Assembly: GCA_013152795.1 (NCBI GenBank)
Contig: JAADFS010000028.1
Span: 1 to 62,543, forward strand
Reading direction: 5' to 3'
DNA length: 62,543 nt
Origin: Deferribacteres bacterium
GTDB lineage: Bacteria > Nitrospirota > Thermodesulfovibrionia > UBA6902
Shown: piece after piece, positions 1 through 8,589 of the stretch
Numbering within the stretch: the first letter of the stretch is position 1
How the letters are laid out: each line of letters opens with the position of its first letter
The notes under the pieces: model-generated
Database searches by the model: none
What the model saw: the letters and a program-made list of their open reading frames with translations, nothing else
What the model was told of the DNA's origin: nothing
Program-made: the position numbers and the translations under genes

Positions 1-53
1 TTGATCTTGTCAGGATCAATAATCGCCTTCTTGTAATTAGGCAGTTTTGACAC
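1..53 (-). CDS. Partial CDS, possible DUF6883-like protein
   Basis: Only the first 17 or so codons are in the window, reading leftward off the edge. The putative GTG start at 53 is preceded by GAGGAG about six bases upstream. The predicted N-terminus (SKLPNYKKAIIDPDKI) resembles the start of DUF6883-type proteins, small proteins often seen near nucleases and toxins. It follows the DNA methyltransferase closely, so it probably belongs to the same operon. The family assignment is from memory of the N-terminal pattern only. Confidence 0.35.
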   Translation of the reverse strand, partial: MSKLPNYKKAIIDPDKI

Positions 54-105
54 CAGCAACTCCTCATTCTGCAATACTCAAGGCCATAATAATACGCCCT
101 GGTCT

Positions 106-2004
106 TTAATAATCCACCTCTACCGTTATGGATGTATCACACCCGAAAATATCTACCACCTTGACACAGGCGGTATATTTCCCTTTTTTCGGATATTTAT
201 CAAATTCATAATCTGAAACAGTGGGAAGGGAACGGTTTTTTCTTGTGCGGTATGCCTGCCAGTGATGCTCAAAGGGTTGTCCATCCTGGTAGTCGAAGTC
301 CACTGCCCAGAAGTCTATAAAGTCGAATCCGCTTTTTATTGCCCTTTCCTTGAGGGCTTCAAGTTCTTTGCTCGGAACCTCTGCAAGGGATGGAACAAAC
401 TTGGTCAGTTTAATATCAACGACTTTCTTGCCACTTACAGTCTTGTAAACAGGCTCCGCCTCAAGCACGGCAACTTCAAGGAACGGAGGCGGAGATGTCC
501 TGTTTTTTTCCATAATTTCACGTGGAATCGGAATAAGCTTAATTTTGATACCATGAGCATGTTCTATCTCAAGGCATACGAGCCTCAGGTCCATCTCAAA
601 CTCCCATGCAAGGCAATGCAGCTCCCTGGCCCCTGCCTCTTTTGCCGCTCCGGCAACAGCCCTTAATTCATCACGGGTAAAAAGCCCGTCTATGCTGTCA
701 ACATGACACAGGGCCGAACCTTTTCTGCCATGGATAAGCGGTGAGTTTGAGTTCTGCAGGACCTCTGCCCTGTAAAATCCAAGAACAACCTTCCGGTGCT
801 CCTCATCTGCACCTTTTAGCCTTTCCTTCTGCCACCACTGCCTTTCATACCTGCCGAGATTATAGACATCAAAGGCACGGTATGGTTTGCCTTCTTCATA
901 CAGTTTTCTCTGAACCTCAATCATCCGTTTTCGTGTGGTATGGATTGCAAACCTTCCAAGGTCTGCCATTATCCACCGCCTTCCGAGCCTTTCCGCAACC
1001 GCACCTGTAGTGCCTGAACCACAGAAGAAATCAGCCACAAGATTGCCTTCGTTGGAAGAGGCTTTTATAACGCGTTCAAGAAGGGCTTCTGGTTTTTGGG
1101 TCTGGAAGCCAACAAGTTCATTTCTGGATATTTGGCCGCCTGCAGGAATGTCAGGCCACCAATCTTCTGGAATTTTACCTTTGTTATATTCCCCCAAGAT
1201 ACGCTCGTCACGTTTTCTATTAGCATAAATACCACCTTTTCCTTCAATATATCTTCTGCGTTCCATAAAGCTTTCGCTATACTGCACTCTCACGGCATCT
1301 AAATTGAGAAAATAAGAGTCTGTTTTACTGTAACGCAGAATAATATCGTGTTTGTCTGGAAAATCTTTAACTTTACGAGAAGGACCGGTGTAGGCCCAAA
1401 TTATTTCGTTTCTGAAATTTTCGTTTCCTAAAACTTCATTTAGCATTAGCCTTAAATAACTATTAACTCGCCAGTCTATATGAACATAAATAGTCCCCGT
1501 CTCACTTAACAGCTCCTTCATCAGCACCAGCCGTTCATACATCATGTGCAAATAACTGTCCGTACCCTTCCCCCACATATCCCGATAAGCCACCATTTCA
1601 AGGGTTGACTGGTCTTTCCCTATCGTTTCCTTGCCTTCTCCGACAGGGATGTTCATTGTGAAATCAGCGCCTACATCAAAGGGTGGGTCAATGTATATAA
1701 TGTCGATCTTGCCTTTGAAGTCTTTCAGAAGGCTCGCCATGACGAGCTTGTTGTCGCCCCAGATGAGCATGTTTCTGAAATCATCCTTGTGGGCCTTTTC
1801 ATGATCAAAGAGGCCGAGAGGCTTTAATCTGCTTGCAGGCTCATCAATCGTCTCAATTTTCTGCATCGGCATGGCACATCCGGCAATATCAACCTCCCGC
1901 CTGTTGCCATACTCATCATACTTCCCTTCCCAGATAAGCTCCGTTTTCCGTGAGCTTAAAGGGTGGGGGTTGTCAGGGCCGTATATGTTTTTTTCATTGA
2001 GCAT
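106..2004 (-). CDS. Beta-class adenine-type DNA methyltransferase (type III Mod-like)
   Basis: This 632-residue protein has the beta-class order of motifs: the catalytic DPPF motif (residues 106-109) comes before the SAM-binding motif FCGSGTTG (about 327-334), with the QTQKP segment at about 301-305. DPPF and DPPY enzymes methylate the exocyclic amine of adenine or N4 of cytosine. Size and C-terminal extension match Mod subunits of type III restriction-modification systems or solitary relatives. The C-terminal 230 residues probably carry target recognition. No restriction subunit is visible, though one could lie left of the window. The HNH gene ends 14 bases upstream, suggesting co-transcription. 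Confidence 0.9.
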   Translation of the reverse strand: MLNEKNIYGPDNPHPLSSRKTELIWEGKYDEYGNRREVDIAGCAMPMQKIETIDEPASRLKPLGLFDHEKAHKDDFRNMLIWGDNKLVMASLLKDFKGKIDIIYIDPPFDVGADFTMNIPVGEGKETIGKDQSTLEMVAYRDMWGKGTDSYLHMMYERLVLMKELLSETGTIYVHIDWRVNSYLRLMLNEVLGNENFRNEIIWAYTGPSRKVKDFPDKHDIILRYSKTDSYFLNLDAVRVQYSESFMERRRYIEGKGGIYANRKRDERILGEYNKGKIPEDWWPDIPAGGQISRNELVGFQTQKPEALLERVIKASSNEGNLVADFFCGSGTTGAVAERLGRRWIMADLGRFAIHTTRKRMIEVQRKLYEEGKPYRAFDVYNLGRYERQWWQKERLKGADEEHRKVVLGFYRAEVLQNSNSPLIHGRKGSALCHVDSIDGLFTRDELRAVAGAAKEAGARELHCLAWEFEMDLRLVCLEIEHAHGIKIKLIPIPREIMEKNRTSPPPFLEVAVLEAEPVYKTVSGKKVVDIKLTKFVPSLAEVPSKELEALKERAIKSGFDFIDFWAVDFDYQDGQPFEHHWQAYRTRKNRSLPTVSDYEFDKYPKKGKYTACVKVVDIFGCDTSITVEVDY

Positions 2005-2018
2005 TTTTGTTCTTCCTT

Positions 2019-2828
2019 TTAAGTCTTATGTTGGTACGGTTGTAAAATTGTGGCGTTTTCTGTCAACTGAATGTCAACGGCCTTCGCGTTCACATAACCT
2101 AAGATAGAAAATGACTGTCTAAAGAATGCCAGAAACACCGCAGCCTTTAAGTTGTCGGTTACACCAAACCTATAAAAAAACTGTTCAGAAAGATCCATAT
2201 TTGAGCGCTCGAGATTTGGGAATCCGCTTGCGAGTGGTGCCAATTCTCCTGGAATCTCACCATTTTCAACTTGAAGATTAGAGTACCAACGAATGGCAAT
2301 TCCTCCCTCTCTGGGAAGGATTTTGTTTGTATGTTTATAATACAGGGCCATGAATAATTTTCGACCGAAATTTGCAACTGCACTGCTTACAAGTGGCCCT
2401 TTGACAGAAAGAAAAGGCAAATCTGATAAAGCTAATCCTTCAGGTGTCTGTATATTGTATTTTTTAAGAGTATCTTGTGCTTGATCTGTACTAACTCTCA
2501 TCTCTTCTAATAAGCCAGGATTGTTATGAGCAACAGCTCGGACACGTTCAGAAAATTCTTTTTTCTTGTCGGCATTATCGGCTTCTGGATATAGCCGGGA
2601 AAGCATTGCAACCACTTGCTCATCATGGCGTGAAATCCTGTTGCATGGCTTACATGCTGGAAATTCATATCCCTCCGGCCACTGTCGTTGGTCGAAAAGC
2701 ACCCGCGCTGGGATATGGTCAGTTTCCATTGATGGTGTCTCACCTCCACAGAAACAACAAAGGGGATGCCTTTGTAAAAACTGTTTTCTATGTTGTTTTC
2801 TTGCGCCCATAGTTCGAATATATTCCAT
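2019..2828 (-). CDS. HNH endonuclease
   Basis: The N-terminus carries a zinc-stabilised HNH core: a CxxC at residues 24-27, the DH pair at 37-38 within TDHIPAR, and a second CxxCN at 59-63. About 200 further residues show no motif I recognise. The stop is 14 bases from the methyltransferase start, which suggests a restriction-modification or defence operon with this protein as nuclease. A start at residue 7 (MGARKQ) is equally possible. HNH domains also occur in homing and anti-phage nucleases, so the restriction role is inference. Confidence 0.75.
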   Translation of the reverse strand: MEYIRTMGARKQHRKQFLQRHPLCCFCGGETPSMETDHIPARVLFDQRQWPEGYEFPACKPCNRISRHDEQVVAMLSRLYPEADNADKKKEFSERVRAVAHNNPGLLEEMRVSTDQAQDTLKKYNIQTPEGLALSDLPFLSVKGPLVSSAVANFGRKLFMALYYKHTNKILPREGGIAIRWYSNLQVENGEIPGELAPLASGFPNLERSNMDLSEQFFYRFGVTDNLKAAVFLAFFRQSFSILGYVNAKAVDIQLTENATILQPYQHKT

Positions 2829-3078
2829 CTAGTAGAAGTATCATAATTGAATTGACATCATAGAACCAATATACATGGCCTGAATGTCTTACCCACACCT
2901 TATCCCTCTCCCTTGAAGGAGGAGGGGAGGGGTTGGAGGGGCGTCATCTTGACTATTTTGAGACAATTTATAATTATACAACTTCTGTTTAATACGTGAA
3001 CCCTTCCAATTTAGAAGTGTTGCCGATTCCGAATAAATTTCGAACACGTTCGAAAGAAACATTACGTAAAATCAAAAT

Positions 3079-3717
3079 TTAAAAATTAATATTTATCATT
3101 TTTAAAAGGTCTATACTAATATTCTGTATCGGCTTTAAACGTGATAATACAAACAATAAAGAAAGCACTATAATTCCCAGAATGATATACTTTTTATTTT
3201 TTGTGCCGTGCAACCAAAACCATTTTAAATTTTGAAGTATTACAGGAGGCTTTGCTGAAAGCGAATTTGATTTTTCAAGACGAAGTTCTTCCTTTAAAAT
3301 CTCTATTTTATTGCTTATAGAGTCTCTATATTTTCCTTCTTTTTGCTTAAAATCTGAATTAACGCTATCTACTGCTTGATTATCATCTCTTTGAAAACTC
3401 GTTAAGATTCTCGAACGAATTATATCCACTTCTCGGACCATGAAGTCGATTACTTCTTTTTTTAATGTAATGAAATAATCATCTTCATGAACTTTTGTCT
3501 CTTCATTAAAAAGAGCTGTTTTTTCAGTATCAAATAATGCATTAAGCAGTTTCTGAATATAGTTGTCTTGAATCTGAAGAAGATTTCTATAGTAAGCTCC
3601 AGGATTGGACACTCTTATTTCAGCCATAGATGTTGCAAGTTTTGTCTCCTCCTCTTTTCTCTCTTTATTGAGCTGAGATTTCAGCTTTTTTAAATTTAAT
3701 TCTGTGTATTTTTGCAT
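3079..3717 (-). CDS. Predicted tail-anchored coiled-coil protein
   Basis: I do not recognise the family. The 212-residue product is highly charged, with long Lys/Glu-rich helices through its first 150 residues that are probably coiled coil. A single hydrophobic segment near the C-terminus (IILGIIVLSLLFVL) suggests a tail-anchored membrane protein facing the cytoplasm. I chose the ATG at 3717 because AAGGAAGG lies about eight bases upstream; a longer frame extends to 3792. The gene is AT-rich relative to the host genes to the right, which suggests acquisition with the surrounding defence-like cluster. Confidence 0.6.
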   Translation of the reverse strand: MQKYTELNLKKLKSQLNKERKEEETKLATSMAEIRVSNPGAYYRNLLQIQDNYIQKLLNALFDTEKTALFNEETKVHEDDYFITLKKEVIDFMVREVDIIRSRILTSFQRDDNQAVDSVNSDFKQKEGKYRDSISNKIEILKEELRLEKSNSLSAKPPVILQNLKWFWLHGTKNKKYIILGIIVLSLLFVLSRLKPIQNISIDLLKMININF

Positions 3718-3822
3718 TGAGATGCCTTCCTTAATTTTTCGGTATCTTCTTTCTGCCAAATGCAACGTAAATTGGAGAGGTCTGGCCCACACGGATTGTT
3801 TCCCACATAGAATACATTTTTC

Positions 3823-4254
3823 TCATTGCTTGCCGTTCCTTTTCACTTTCTTTGATTTATCGATCTCAACCATGGCCGTAATATTGAATGGAGGCAGAAG
3901 GAGAGGAGGGATATTGGCTTTCATGGTTGTATTGCCTATGACCTCACGGACGAAAGGGAATAAATGCGCGGGGGCATTAACCTTTGAGAATCTTTTAAGT
4001 CCCGCGGGATCCTCTCCTGTAAAAGTGCCCTCAACTGTAACCTTCATTGAAAAGGGACGGTTCCTTGTTTTTGTAAATAATGCTACAGACAGCATGGCGT
4101 TGAGGGTCTTTTTGTCAGGACTGAAGGAGTTCTTTGTCTGGACGTCGATTTCAACAGGCAGGCCGTCTTTTGGCAATTTAAACTTTTTATTTAATTTGAA
4201 AACGAGTTCCGTCAGGGTTACATTAACAAAATTTATCCCGGTGTCAATCCCCAA
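3823..4254 (-). CDS. SecB-like chaperone of a toxin-antitoxin-chaperone module
   Basis: The 143 residues show the SecB fold signature: an N-terminal stretch FVNVTLTELVFKLN, two central beta-strand regions, and the C-terminal FVREVIGNTTMKANIPPLLLPPFNI block typical of SecB. The gene overlaps the antitoxin by 11 bases. It starts with TTG behind GGAGG spaced six bases, so it is translationally linked to the antitoxin. SecB-like proteins in this position act as dedicated chaperones that fold and protect the antitoxin in TAC systems. The alternative, a housekeeping export chaperone, is unlikely in this context. Confidence 0.8.
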   Translation of the reverse strand: MGIDTGINFVNVTLTELVFKLNKKFKLPKDGLPVEIDVQTKNSFSPDKKTLNAMLSVALFTKTRNRPFSMKVTVEGTFTGEDPAGLKRFSKVNAPAHLFPFVREVIGNTTMKANIPPLLLPPFNITAMVEIDKSKKVKRNGKQ

Positions 4255-4792
4255 TTAAATCCTCCACTTTTACCTTGAATATTTCAGCAAGTTTTTTTAA
4301 CGTGCTGGTCGGAACGTTGTATCCAACCCTCTCCATCCTGCTTATATTGGGCTGTGCAGTCCCGAGCTTTCTTGCAAGAGTTTTCTGGTCCATCCCGTTA
4401 AGGAGCCTGTGATATTTTATGGGACTCATTCTCCCCTGGCTGACAAGTTCCTTCCATTCCTCATTCTGGTCTTTCCAGGCCCTCTCCCAAGCCCTTTTCC
4501 CTTCAGCAGTAGAAGTAAACTCCGCTACTATTTCCTTCAGGGGGATGGCTTCCCCATCCAATGCTGCCTTCAACTCTAATGTCTTGATCTCGTCCTGCAG
4601 GAACTTTACAAGTCTTTTAAGTTTTTTATTCTCGGTTTTTAATTCTCCAATCTGTTTATCCTTAATTGAATCACATGTCTTACATATTTCATCTAACTCA
4701 ACAGGCATTCCCTTTGGGACAGACAAGCTTGGCATTATCCAGGTAAAGCCGGTTTTGCGGGAGTAAGTAATCCGTTCTCTATATGAGCTCAT
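4244..4792 (-). CDS. HTH antitoxin of the TAC operon (HigA-like)
   Basis: The C-terminal 50 residues form a Cro/CI-type helix-turn-helix (MDQKTLARKLGTAQPNISRM, then ILE-rich helix and EDLIGD). The preceding region contains a CxxC (ICKTCDSIK) and a coiled coil. I chose the ATG at 4792 because it overlaps the toxin stop codon as ATGA; starts up to 4843 are also open. In classical TAC antitoxins the chaperone-addiction segment is a C-terminal tail. Here the HTH is at the very C-terminus, so any chaperone-dependent segment would be N-terminal. It probably autorepresses the operon through the palindrome at 5166-5183. Confidence 0.75.
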   Translation of the reverse strand: MSSYRERITYSRKTGFTWIMPSLSVPKGMPVELDEICKTCDSIKDKQIGELKTENKKLKRLVKFLQDEIKTLELKAALDGEAIPLKEIVAEFTSTAEGKRAWERAWKDQNEEWKELVSQGRMSPIKYHRLLNGMDQKTLARKLGTAQPNISRMERVGYNVPTSTLKKLAEIFKVKVEDLIGD

Positions 4793-5163
4793 CGACATTG
4801 CATCCATTGAGTGTAGAGGAGCTTGATCATCTTGTAGTGCCAAGAGTTTTTGTTGTATGTGTCATCATTTCTTGGAACAACACAGTACACACAGACCATG
4901 CCGGACTTTTTAAGAGCATAAAAAATTCTGTAATCCGCTGTATCTACGCACTTAAGCCTATGCACAAAGACCTTCTTTTTCCTTAAATTCTGAACAATCC
5001 CGGAATTGCACTCTTCCGCGTCCGGCAATGGATCAGATCCTAAGGCTGCAATCCTCTGAAGAATACGTCCTGCCTTCCTGCTGTCAAGAATAGTTATCTG
5101 TTTGATAGTGCTCCAAACATTTGAATGCACTTTTACATTGTCCGGCAGGTTTGGTATTCTCAT
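4789..5163 (-). CDS. RelE/HigB-family toxin
   Basis: This 124-residue basic protein has the RelE/ParE fold pattern: an N-terminal helix-rich half, then beta strands with KVFVHRLKCVDTADYRIFYALKKSGMVCVYCVVPRND. RelE/HigB toxins cleave mRNA at the ribosome. It is the first gene of the toxin-antitoxin-chaperone operon and overlaps the antitoxin start as ATGA. Toxin-first order is typical of HigBA systems. The start at 5163 lies only three bases from a perfect palindrome that probably is the autoregulatory operator. Confidence 0.8.
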   Translation of the reverse strand: MRIPNLPDNVKVHSNVWSTIKQITILDSRKAGRILQRIAALGSDPLPDAEECNSGIVQNLRKKKVFVHRLKCVDTADYRIFYALKKSGMVCVYCVVPRNDDTYNKNSWHYKMIKLLYTQWMQCR

Positions 5164-5165
5164 AG

Positions 5166-5183
5166 TATATCACTTGTGATATA
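5166..5183. promoter_or_regulatory. Palindromic operator of the TAC operon
   Basis: TATATCACTTGTGATATA is a perfect inverted repeat with 8-bp arms and a 2-bp centre. It lies directly before the toxin start (5163, minus strand) and overlaps TATATA-like promoter sequence. The position and symmetry fit autorepression by the dimeric HTH antitoxin. Confidence 0.65.
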
Positions 5184-5567
5184 TAAGTCAAGCCCTCCAA
5201 TAATGGCAAAGTTTATCAGAGCAGGATATTTTGAGATACCGTCTATCCTATATTGTGGTTTCAGGATAATTTAATCAATTAAAACACAATATATGGTATT
5301 TGTCAATTAAAAAATGCAGTTTCTTTAATCTTTTGATTTATAAGGAAAATACATGTGAATAAATGGTCGTTGTTCTTGATGAAGTATCTCTTGAGAGAGG
5401 AAAAAGGGTTCCTCGCTATTTTGAGGGGGTAGTGGTTGAATAGTAGACTTGGAAACTGGCAAGTTTATTTTCATGATGACAGATACTGAACTTTTAGATA
5501 AGGCCCCTGGTTTGACACCGCTGTGGCGGGAGCTGTACCACTATGTGGATGAGGTTCAGGAATGACC
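5184..5567. other. Gene-poor stretch with short decayed reading frames
   Basis: No convincing gene is present. Short frames such as a 29-codon frame ending in WRELYHYVDEVQE (around 5475-5565, plus strand) look like remnants of coding sequence. The first half is AT-rich. I see no RNA gene or clear promoter apart from the TAC operator at its edge. Confidence 0.4.
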
Positions 5568-5713
5568 TGTCCCCCTTTTCTGGACCGACATAAATACGAA
5601 GGTATAAACTTTGAGCAGGAGCATGAAGTTTACAAGAACAAGGTTTACTGAATATGTTTTCAGTCTTGGGGTATAGCATATTCGTATTTATTCCGTTCCA
5701 AAAAGTGGGGGCA
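5568..5713. mobile_element. Small element with 33-bp terminal inverted repeats (MITE-like)
   Basis: The 33 bases at 5568-5600 (beginning TGTCCCCCTTTT) match the reverse complement of 5681-5713 at 26 of 33 positions. The inner 11 bp (ATAAATACGAA) are perfect. The 80-bp interior has no reading frame of note. This is the form of a miniature inverted-repeat transposable element or the fused ends of a deleted insertion sequence. I see no clear target-site duplication. Confidence 0.5.
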
Positions 5714-5768
5714 TATCACATGGAAAAATCCATAGTACCAACTTACACAGTTCGGCGGACATCCCTTC

Positions 5769-6413
5769 TCATTCCGTGTCCCGGCACTCTCCTGTATGCG
5801 GGGCCGTTGAGACCCGATCCCGTTTCCGCATCAGGCATGCCCAGGAGCGGGGAGCCTCCGGCAGCTTTGAATCAAACCGCGTGCTCCTGAGCAGGAGTAT
5901 CTCGAACCACGGCTCCACCGCGGATACAATATCGAGCGCAGAACGCCTCGGCGGGCCTTCCTCCCGCTCCGGTCCGTCGGCGCTGCCCATGAGGCTGAAC
6001 CAGTGACCGCCCGGGCCCAGGCGCCTCCACACGGTTTCGGCCAGCCGCGCCCTCTCCTCGGGGAGATCGAAGGTATGAAAACACCCGCGGTCGAATACGA
6101 ACCCGAAGGGCCCCGGCGGCAGCTCGTCCCTGAGTATGTCCGCAACGATGAATTCGACCTCCACGCCAGCGGCGGATGCCTTCTTGCGTGCCATCCCGAC
6201 CGCAGTCGGCGACAGGTCGACCGCGGTCACCCTGAAGCCCTTCCGGGCCAGCCATATCGCATCGGTGCCGGTTCCTGCGCCGAGCTCGAGGACGGTGCAT
6301 GGAGCGATACCGTACTCGCGTATGACGAGCTCGAGGTTTCGGTCGTGTCTTCCTGTATCCCAGGGCAGGTCGCCGGTCCTGTAACGCTTGTCAAAGTCCC
6401 TTGTCCGTTGCAT
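5769..6413 (-). CDS. Class I SAM methyltransferase (TPMT/TehB-like)
   Basis: The 214-residue product has a Rossmann methyltransferase core: motif I VLELGAGTGTD at residues 41-51, the acidic loop AVDLSP near 65-69, and the strand after motif II (FVFDRGCFHTF). The N-terminal WDTGRHD and overall size match the thiopurine methyltransferase/tellurite-resistance TehB group, which methylates small molecules. I chose the start at 6413 because AGGAGG sits just upstream; the frame extends to 6593 without support. It lies about 50 bases after the DUF1232/J-domain gene on the same strand. Confidence 0.85.
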   Translation of the reverse strand: MQRTRDFDKRYRTGDLPWDTGRHDRNLELVIREYGIAPCTVLELGAGTGTDAIWLARKGFRVTAVDLSPTAVGMARKKASAAGVEVEFIVADILRDELPPGPFGFVFDRGCFHTFDLPEERARLAETVWRRLGPGGHWFSLMGSADGPEREEGPPRRSALDIVSAVEPWFEILLLRSTRFDSKLPEAPRSWACLMRKRDRVSTAPHTGECRDTE

Positions 6414-6466
6414 GGTTCCTCCTTTGAAGACCCCGAAGGCTGGGCCGTCTCTTCCGAGGGCGTAGT

Positions 6467-6904
6467 TTAATGCTGAGACCGTATCCCCTTGCTGCGCTTG
6501 ATGACCTCGAGGATGTCGTTGAGCCTGAGGGTCAGCTCCCGCGCCTTCTCCTGGAGCTCCTCGCTCAGGTGGCTCACCTTGTCCGGGTGGCACTTGGAGA
6601 CCTTCTCCCTGTATGCCTTCTTAACTTCCTCCCATGAGGCCCCGGGAGAGACCCCGAGTGTCCTGTATGCCTCTTCCAGGCTGAGTGTTTCCCGGCCCCG
6701 CCGGTAAGGGTCGGAGCCTGGATCTTCACGGGTGCCGCTGTATGAACGCGTTTCCTGTCTCTTCTGTGCGGCCTTCCTGTATGACAGATAATACAATATC
6801 CCCATCGCGACGATGTCGTCGATGAAGCCGGGAAACAGGTCGAGGGGGCTGATGATGTAGATCAGCAAAAGTATCAACCATATGTAGTATGCGGTATTTC
6901 CCAT
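6467..6904 (-). CDS. DUF1232 membrane protein with C-terminal J-domain
   Basis: Residues 5-45 form a hydrophobic DUF1232 segment with the ISPLDLFPGFIDD signature. Residues 75-140 form a J-domain with the HPD tripeptide at 106-108. J-domains stimulate the ATPase of DnaK-type Hsp70 chaperones, so this protein probably recruits DnaK to the inner membrane. At 145 residues it is about the usual size for this fusion. It has no zinc-finger or C-terminal DnaJ domains, so it is not DnaJ itself. Confidence 0.85.
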   Translation of the reverse strand: MGNTAYYIWLILLLIYIISPLDLFPGFIDDIVAMGILYYLSYRKAAQKRQETRSYSGTREDPGSDPYRRGRETLSLEEAYRTLGVSPGASWEEVKKAYREKVSKCHPDKVSHLSEELQEKARELTLRLNDILEVIKRSKGIRSQH

Positions 6905-7005
6905 CTGTAACCCCGTCTCTTCCCGCCTCAGACCCGTTGCATGTATTATAAAACATCCCGTTCATGCAGTACATACGGTCCTGTGGGATGAGGGGACGGG
7001 GCTGT

Positions 7006-8178
7006 TCAGGAGGTGTCGGCCTTCCGTTCGTGGAGGCTTTCTGAGACACTCCACTGTATGGGCAGGGAGAACCTGAAGACGGTTCCTTCGTCTTCGGATG
7101 TCGTGAAGCTGACCTCTCCGCCGAGGATCTGCTCTCCGAAGAGCTTCATGGAATATGTTCCGATTCCCCTGCCTGCTCCCTCTTTCGTGGAGAAGTTTCG
7201 TTGAAAGATCCTCAGGGCTGCGTCTTCCGGAATCACCTGTCTGTTCCAGACGTGAAACGTAAGGAGATTGCCGTCTTGTTCCAGCCACACCCTCACCGTG
7301 CCGTTTTCTTCCGTGGCCTCGAGGGCGTTTATGATCATGTTGCAGAGGACACGCAACAGCAGGGACATGTCCGTGTTCAGGGAGATCACCGGATAGGAGG
7401 GAGAGAACTGCAGGGTCTTCTTTTGTGCTACTGGATGGCTGATGAAGGAGGTGCGGAGCTCTTCCATTATCCGCTCCGTCGAGATCCTGTGTATGAGAGG
7501 ATGATAGGTGTATCTTTCAGTCTGGGACAGGCTCCTCTGTATCTCCACCTCTTTTTGCAGCCGCAGTGCCGACTGGTGTATCATCTTAACGAGGTCCGAC
7601 TGGCCGTTGTCGGCCCTGAGCATCTCGCTTGCACCCACCAGCGCACACAACATGTTGTTTATGTCGTGAAAGAACGTCCTCTCAAGTGCGGCCCGCTGCT
7701 GCTGTATGCTGATATCCTGAAGGAAGAGGAGGAGGAACCTGTTGCCGGAGATATCCAGGGGATGCGCCCGGACAAGAAGCGCGATGTCGACGTGCCTGCC
7801 TCCCCGGACAGCCGTCAGTGCACAGATCCTTTCGGCGGGTTTGTCATGCCCGAGTGCCGCAACAGTTGCTATCGCCGCTCCGCAGGTGGAACAGAACTTG
7901 GTGGTGCCGCAGCCTGCCGGTTCGTCGTCTGCATGGATACACTGCAGCACCTCTCCTATCCGCAGTCCAAGGACTCCGGATGGATCGTTGAACCCGATCA
8001 TCCTCAGGAAAGAGTCGTTCATCGCAATGATCTGACGGTGCTCGTCGAGGATGACTATCAGTCCGCTGATCGAGTGGAGCAGCCCGGACATTACGGCGTT
8101 CTTGTTGACTATCTCGATCTCCTTGACGAGATCCTCGTCTTCCGTACGCTCGGCCGGAGCAAAGTAGGAGTCCATCAT
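7006..8178 (-). CDS. Soluble PAS-domain sensor histidine kinase
   Basis: A PAS domain spans roughly residues 30-155 and contains several cysteines (C80, C90, C96, C99) that could bind metal or sense redox. An HisKA-like helix follows, with the phospho-acceptor H171 in FFHDINNML. The ATPase domain has the N-box NMIINALEA (about 280-288) and a G-box around 334-340 (EGAGRGIG). There are no transmembrane segments, so it should be cytoplasmic. No response regulator is adjacent. The FHDINN form of the H-box is that of the HDxNN subgroup of kinases. Confidence 0.9.
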   Translation of the reverse strand: MMDSYFAPAERTEDEDLVKEIEIVNKNAVMSGLLHSISGLIVILDEHRQIIAMNDSFLRMIGFNDPSGVLGLRIGEVLQCIHADDEPAGCGTTKFCSTCGAAIATVAALGHDKPAERICALTAVRGGRHVDIALLVRAHPLDISGNRFLLLFLQDISIQQQRAALERTFFHDINNMLCALVGASEMLRADNGQSDLVKMIHQSALRLQKEVEIQRSLSQTERYTYHPLIHRISTERIMEELRTSFISHPVAQKKTLQFSPSYPVISLNTDMSLLLRVLCNMIINALEATEENGTVRVWLEQDGNLLTFHVWNRQVIPEDAALRIFQRNFSTKEGAGRGIGTYSMKLFGEQILGGEVSFTTSEDEGTVFRFSLPIQWSVSESLHERKADTS

Positions 8179-8589
8179 TCATACCCTGACTGTGTCATGC
8201 CTGTTTCAGTTGCAGAGGCTTTCGGGTGGGATCCTGTGCTGCACGGGTTGTCCCGCGCTCGGCCGGCAGACGATACCGCCGGCAGTGCCTTTTTCATCCC
8301 CCCTCGGCCCGACCATGGCCCGTTCGTGCAGTCTGTGTCATCTTCTGGATGACCCTGCGCCTATCCATACCATATCACAGAAGACTCCAAAAGACAAGCG
8401 TTTCATTCAGTTTCAGCAGCAGGTGCGTCGTTGCAGGGAGGATGGCTGCTCCGGCCGGCCGTTTGCAAATGAAGGCTCGGTGGGAGTATGATATGCCGAG
8501 AGGCCTTTCAAGCGGACCTTTGGAGCAGCCGTTTCCCGCTGCCGGGTCTCGATCGGAATATATTCAGCAACAGGCGGTGGTGCCGGTCA
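8179..8589. other. Intergenic region between divergent genes
   Basis: About 410 bases separate the divergently transcribed kinase and the unknown gene starting at 8590. I see no RNA gene, repeat or strong promoter. Frames that extend across it look like shadows of neighbouring genes. Confidence 0.5.

Noticed and set aside
2880..2950. G- and C-rich imperfect repeats before the HNH gene as a mobile element
   Set aside because: The pairing is weak and no terminal repeats or target duplications are visible.
7201..8352. A 383-codon plus-strand frame opposite the histidine kinase
   Set aside because: It is a shadow frame of the kinase with no recognisable protein features.
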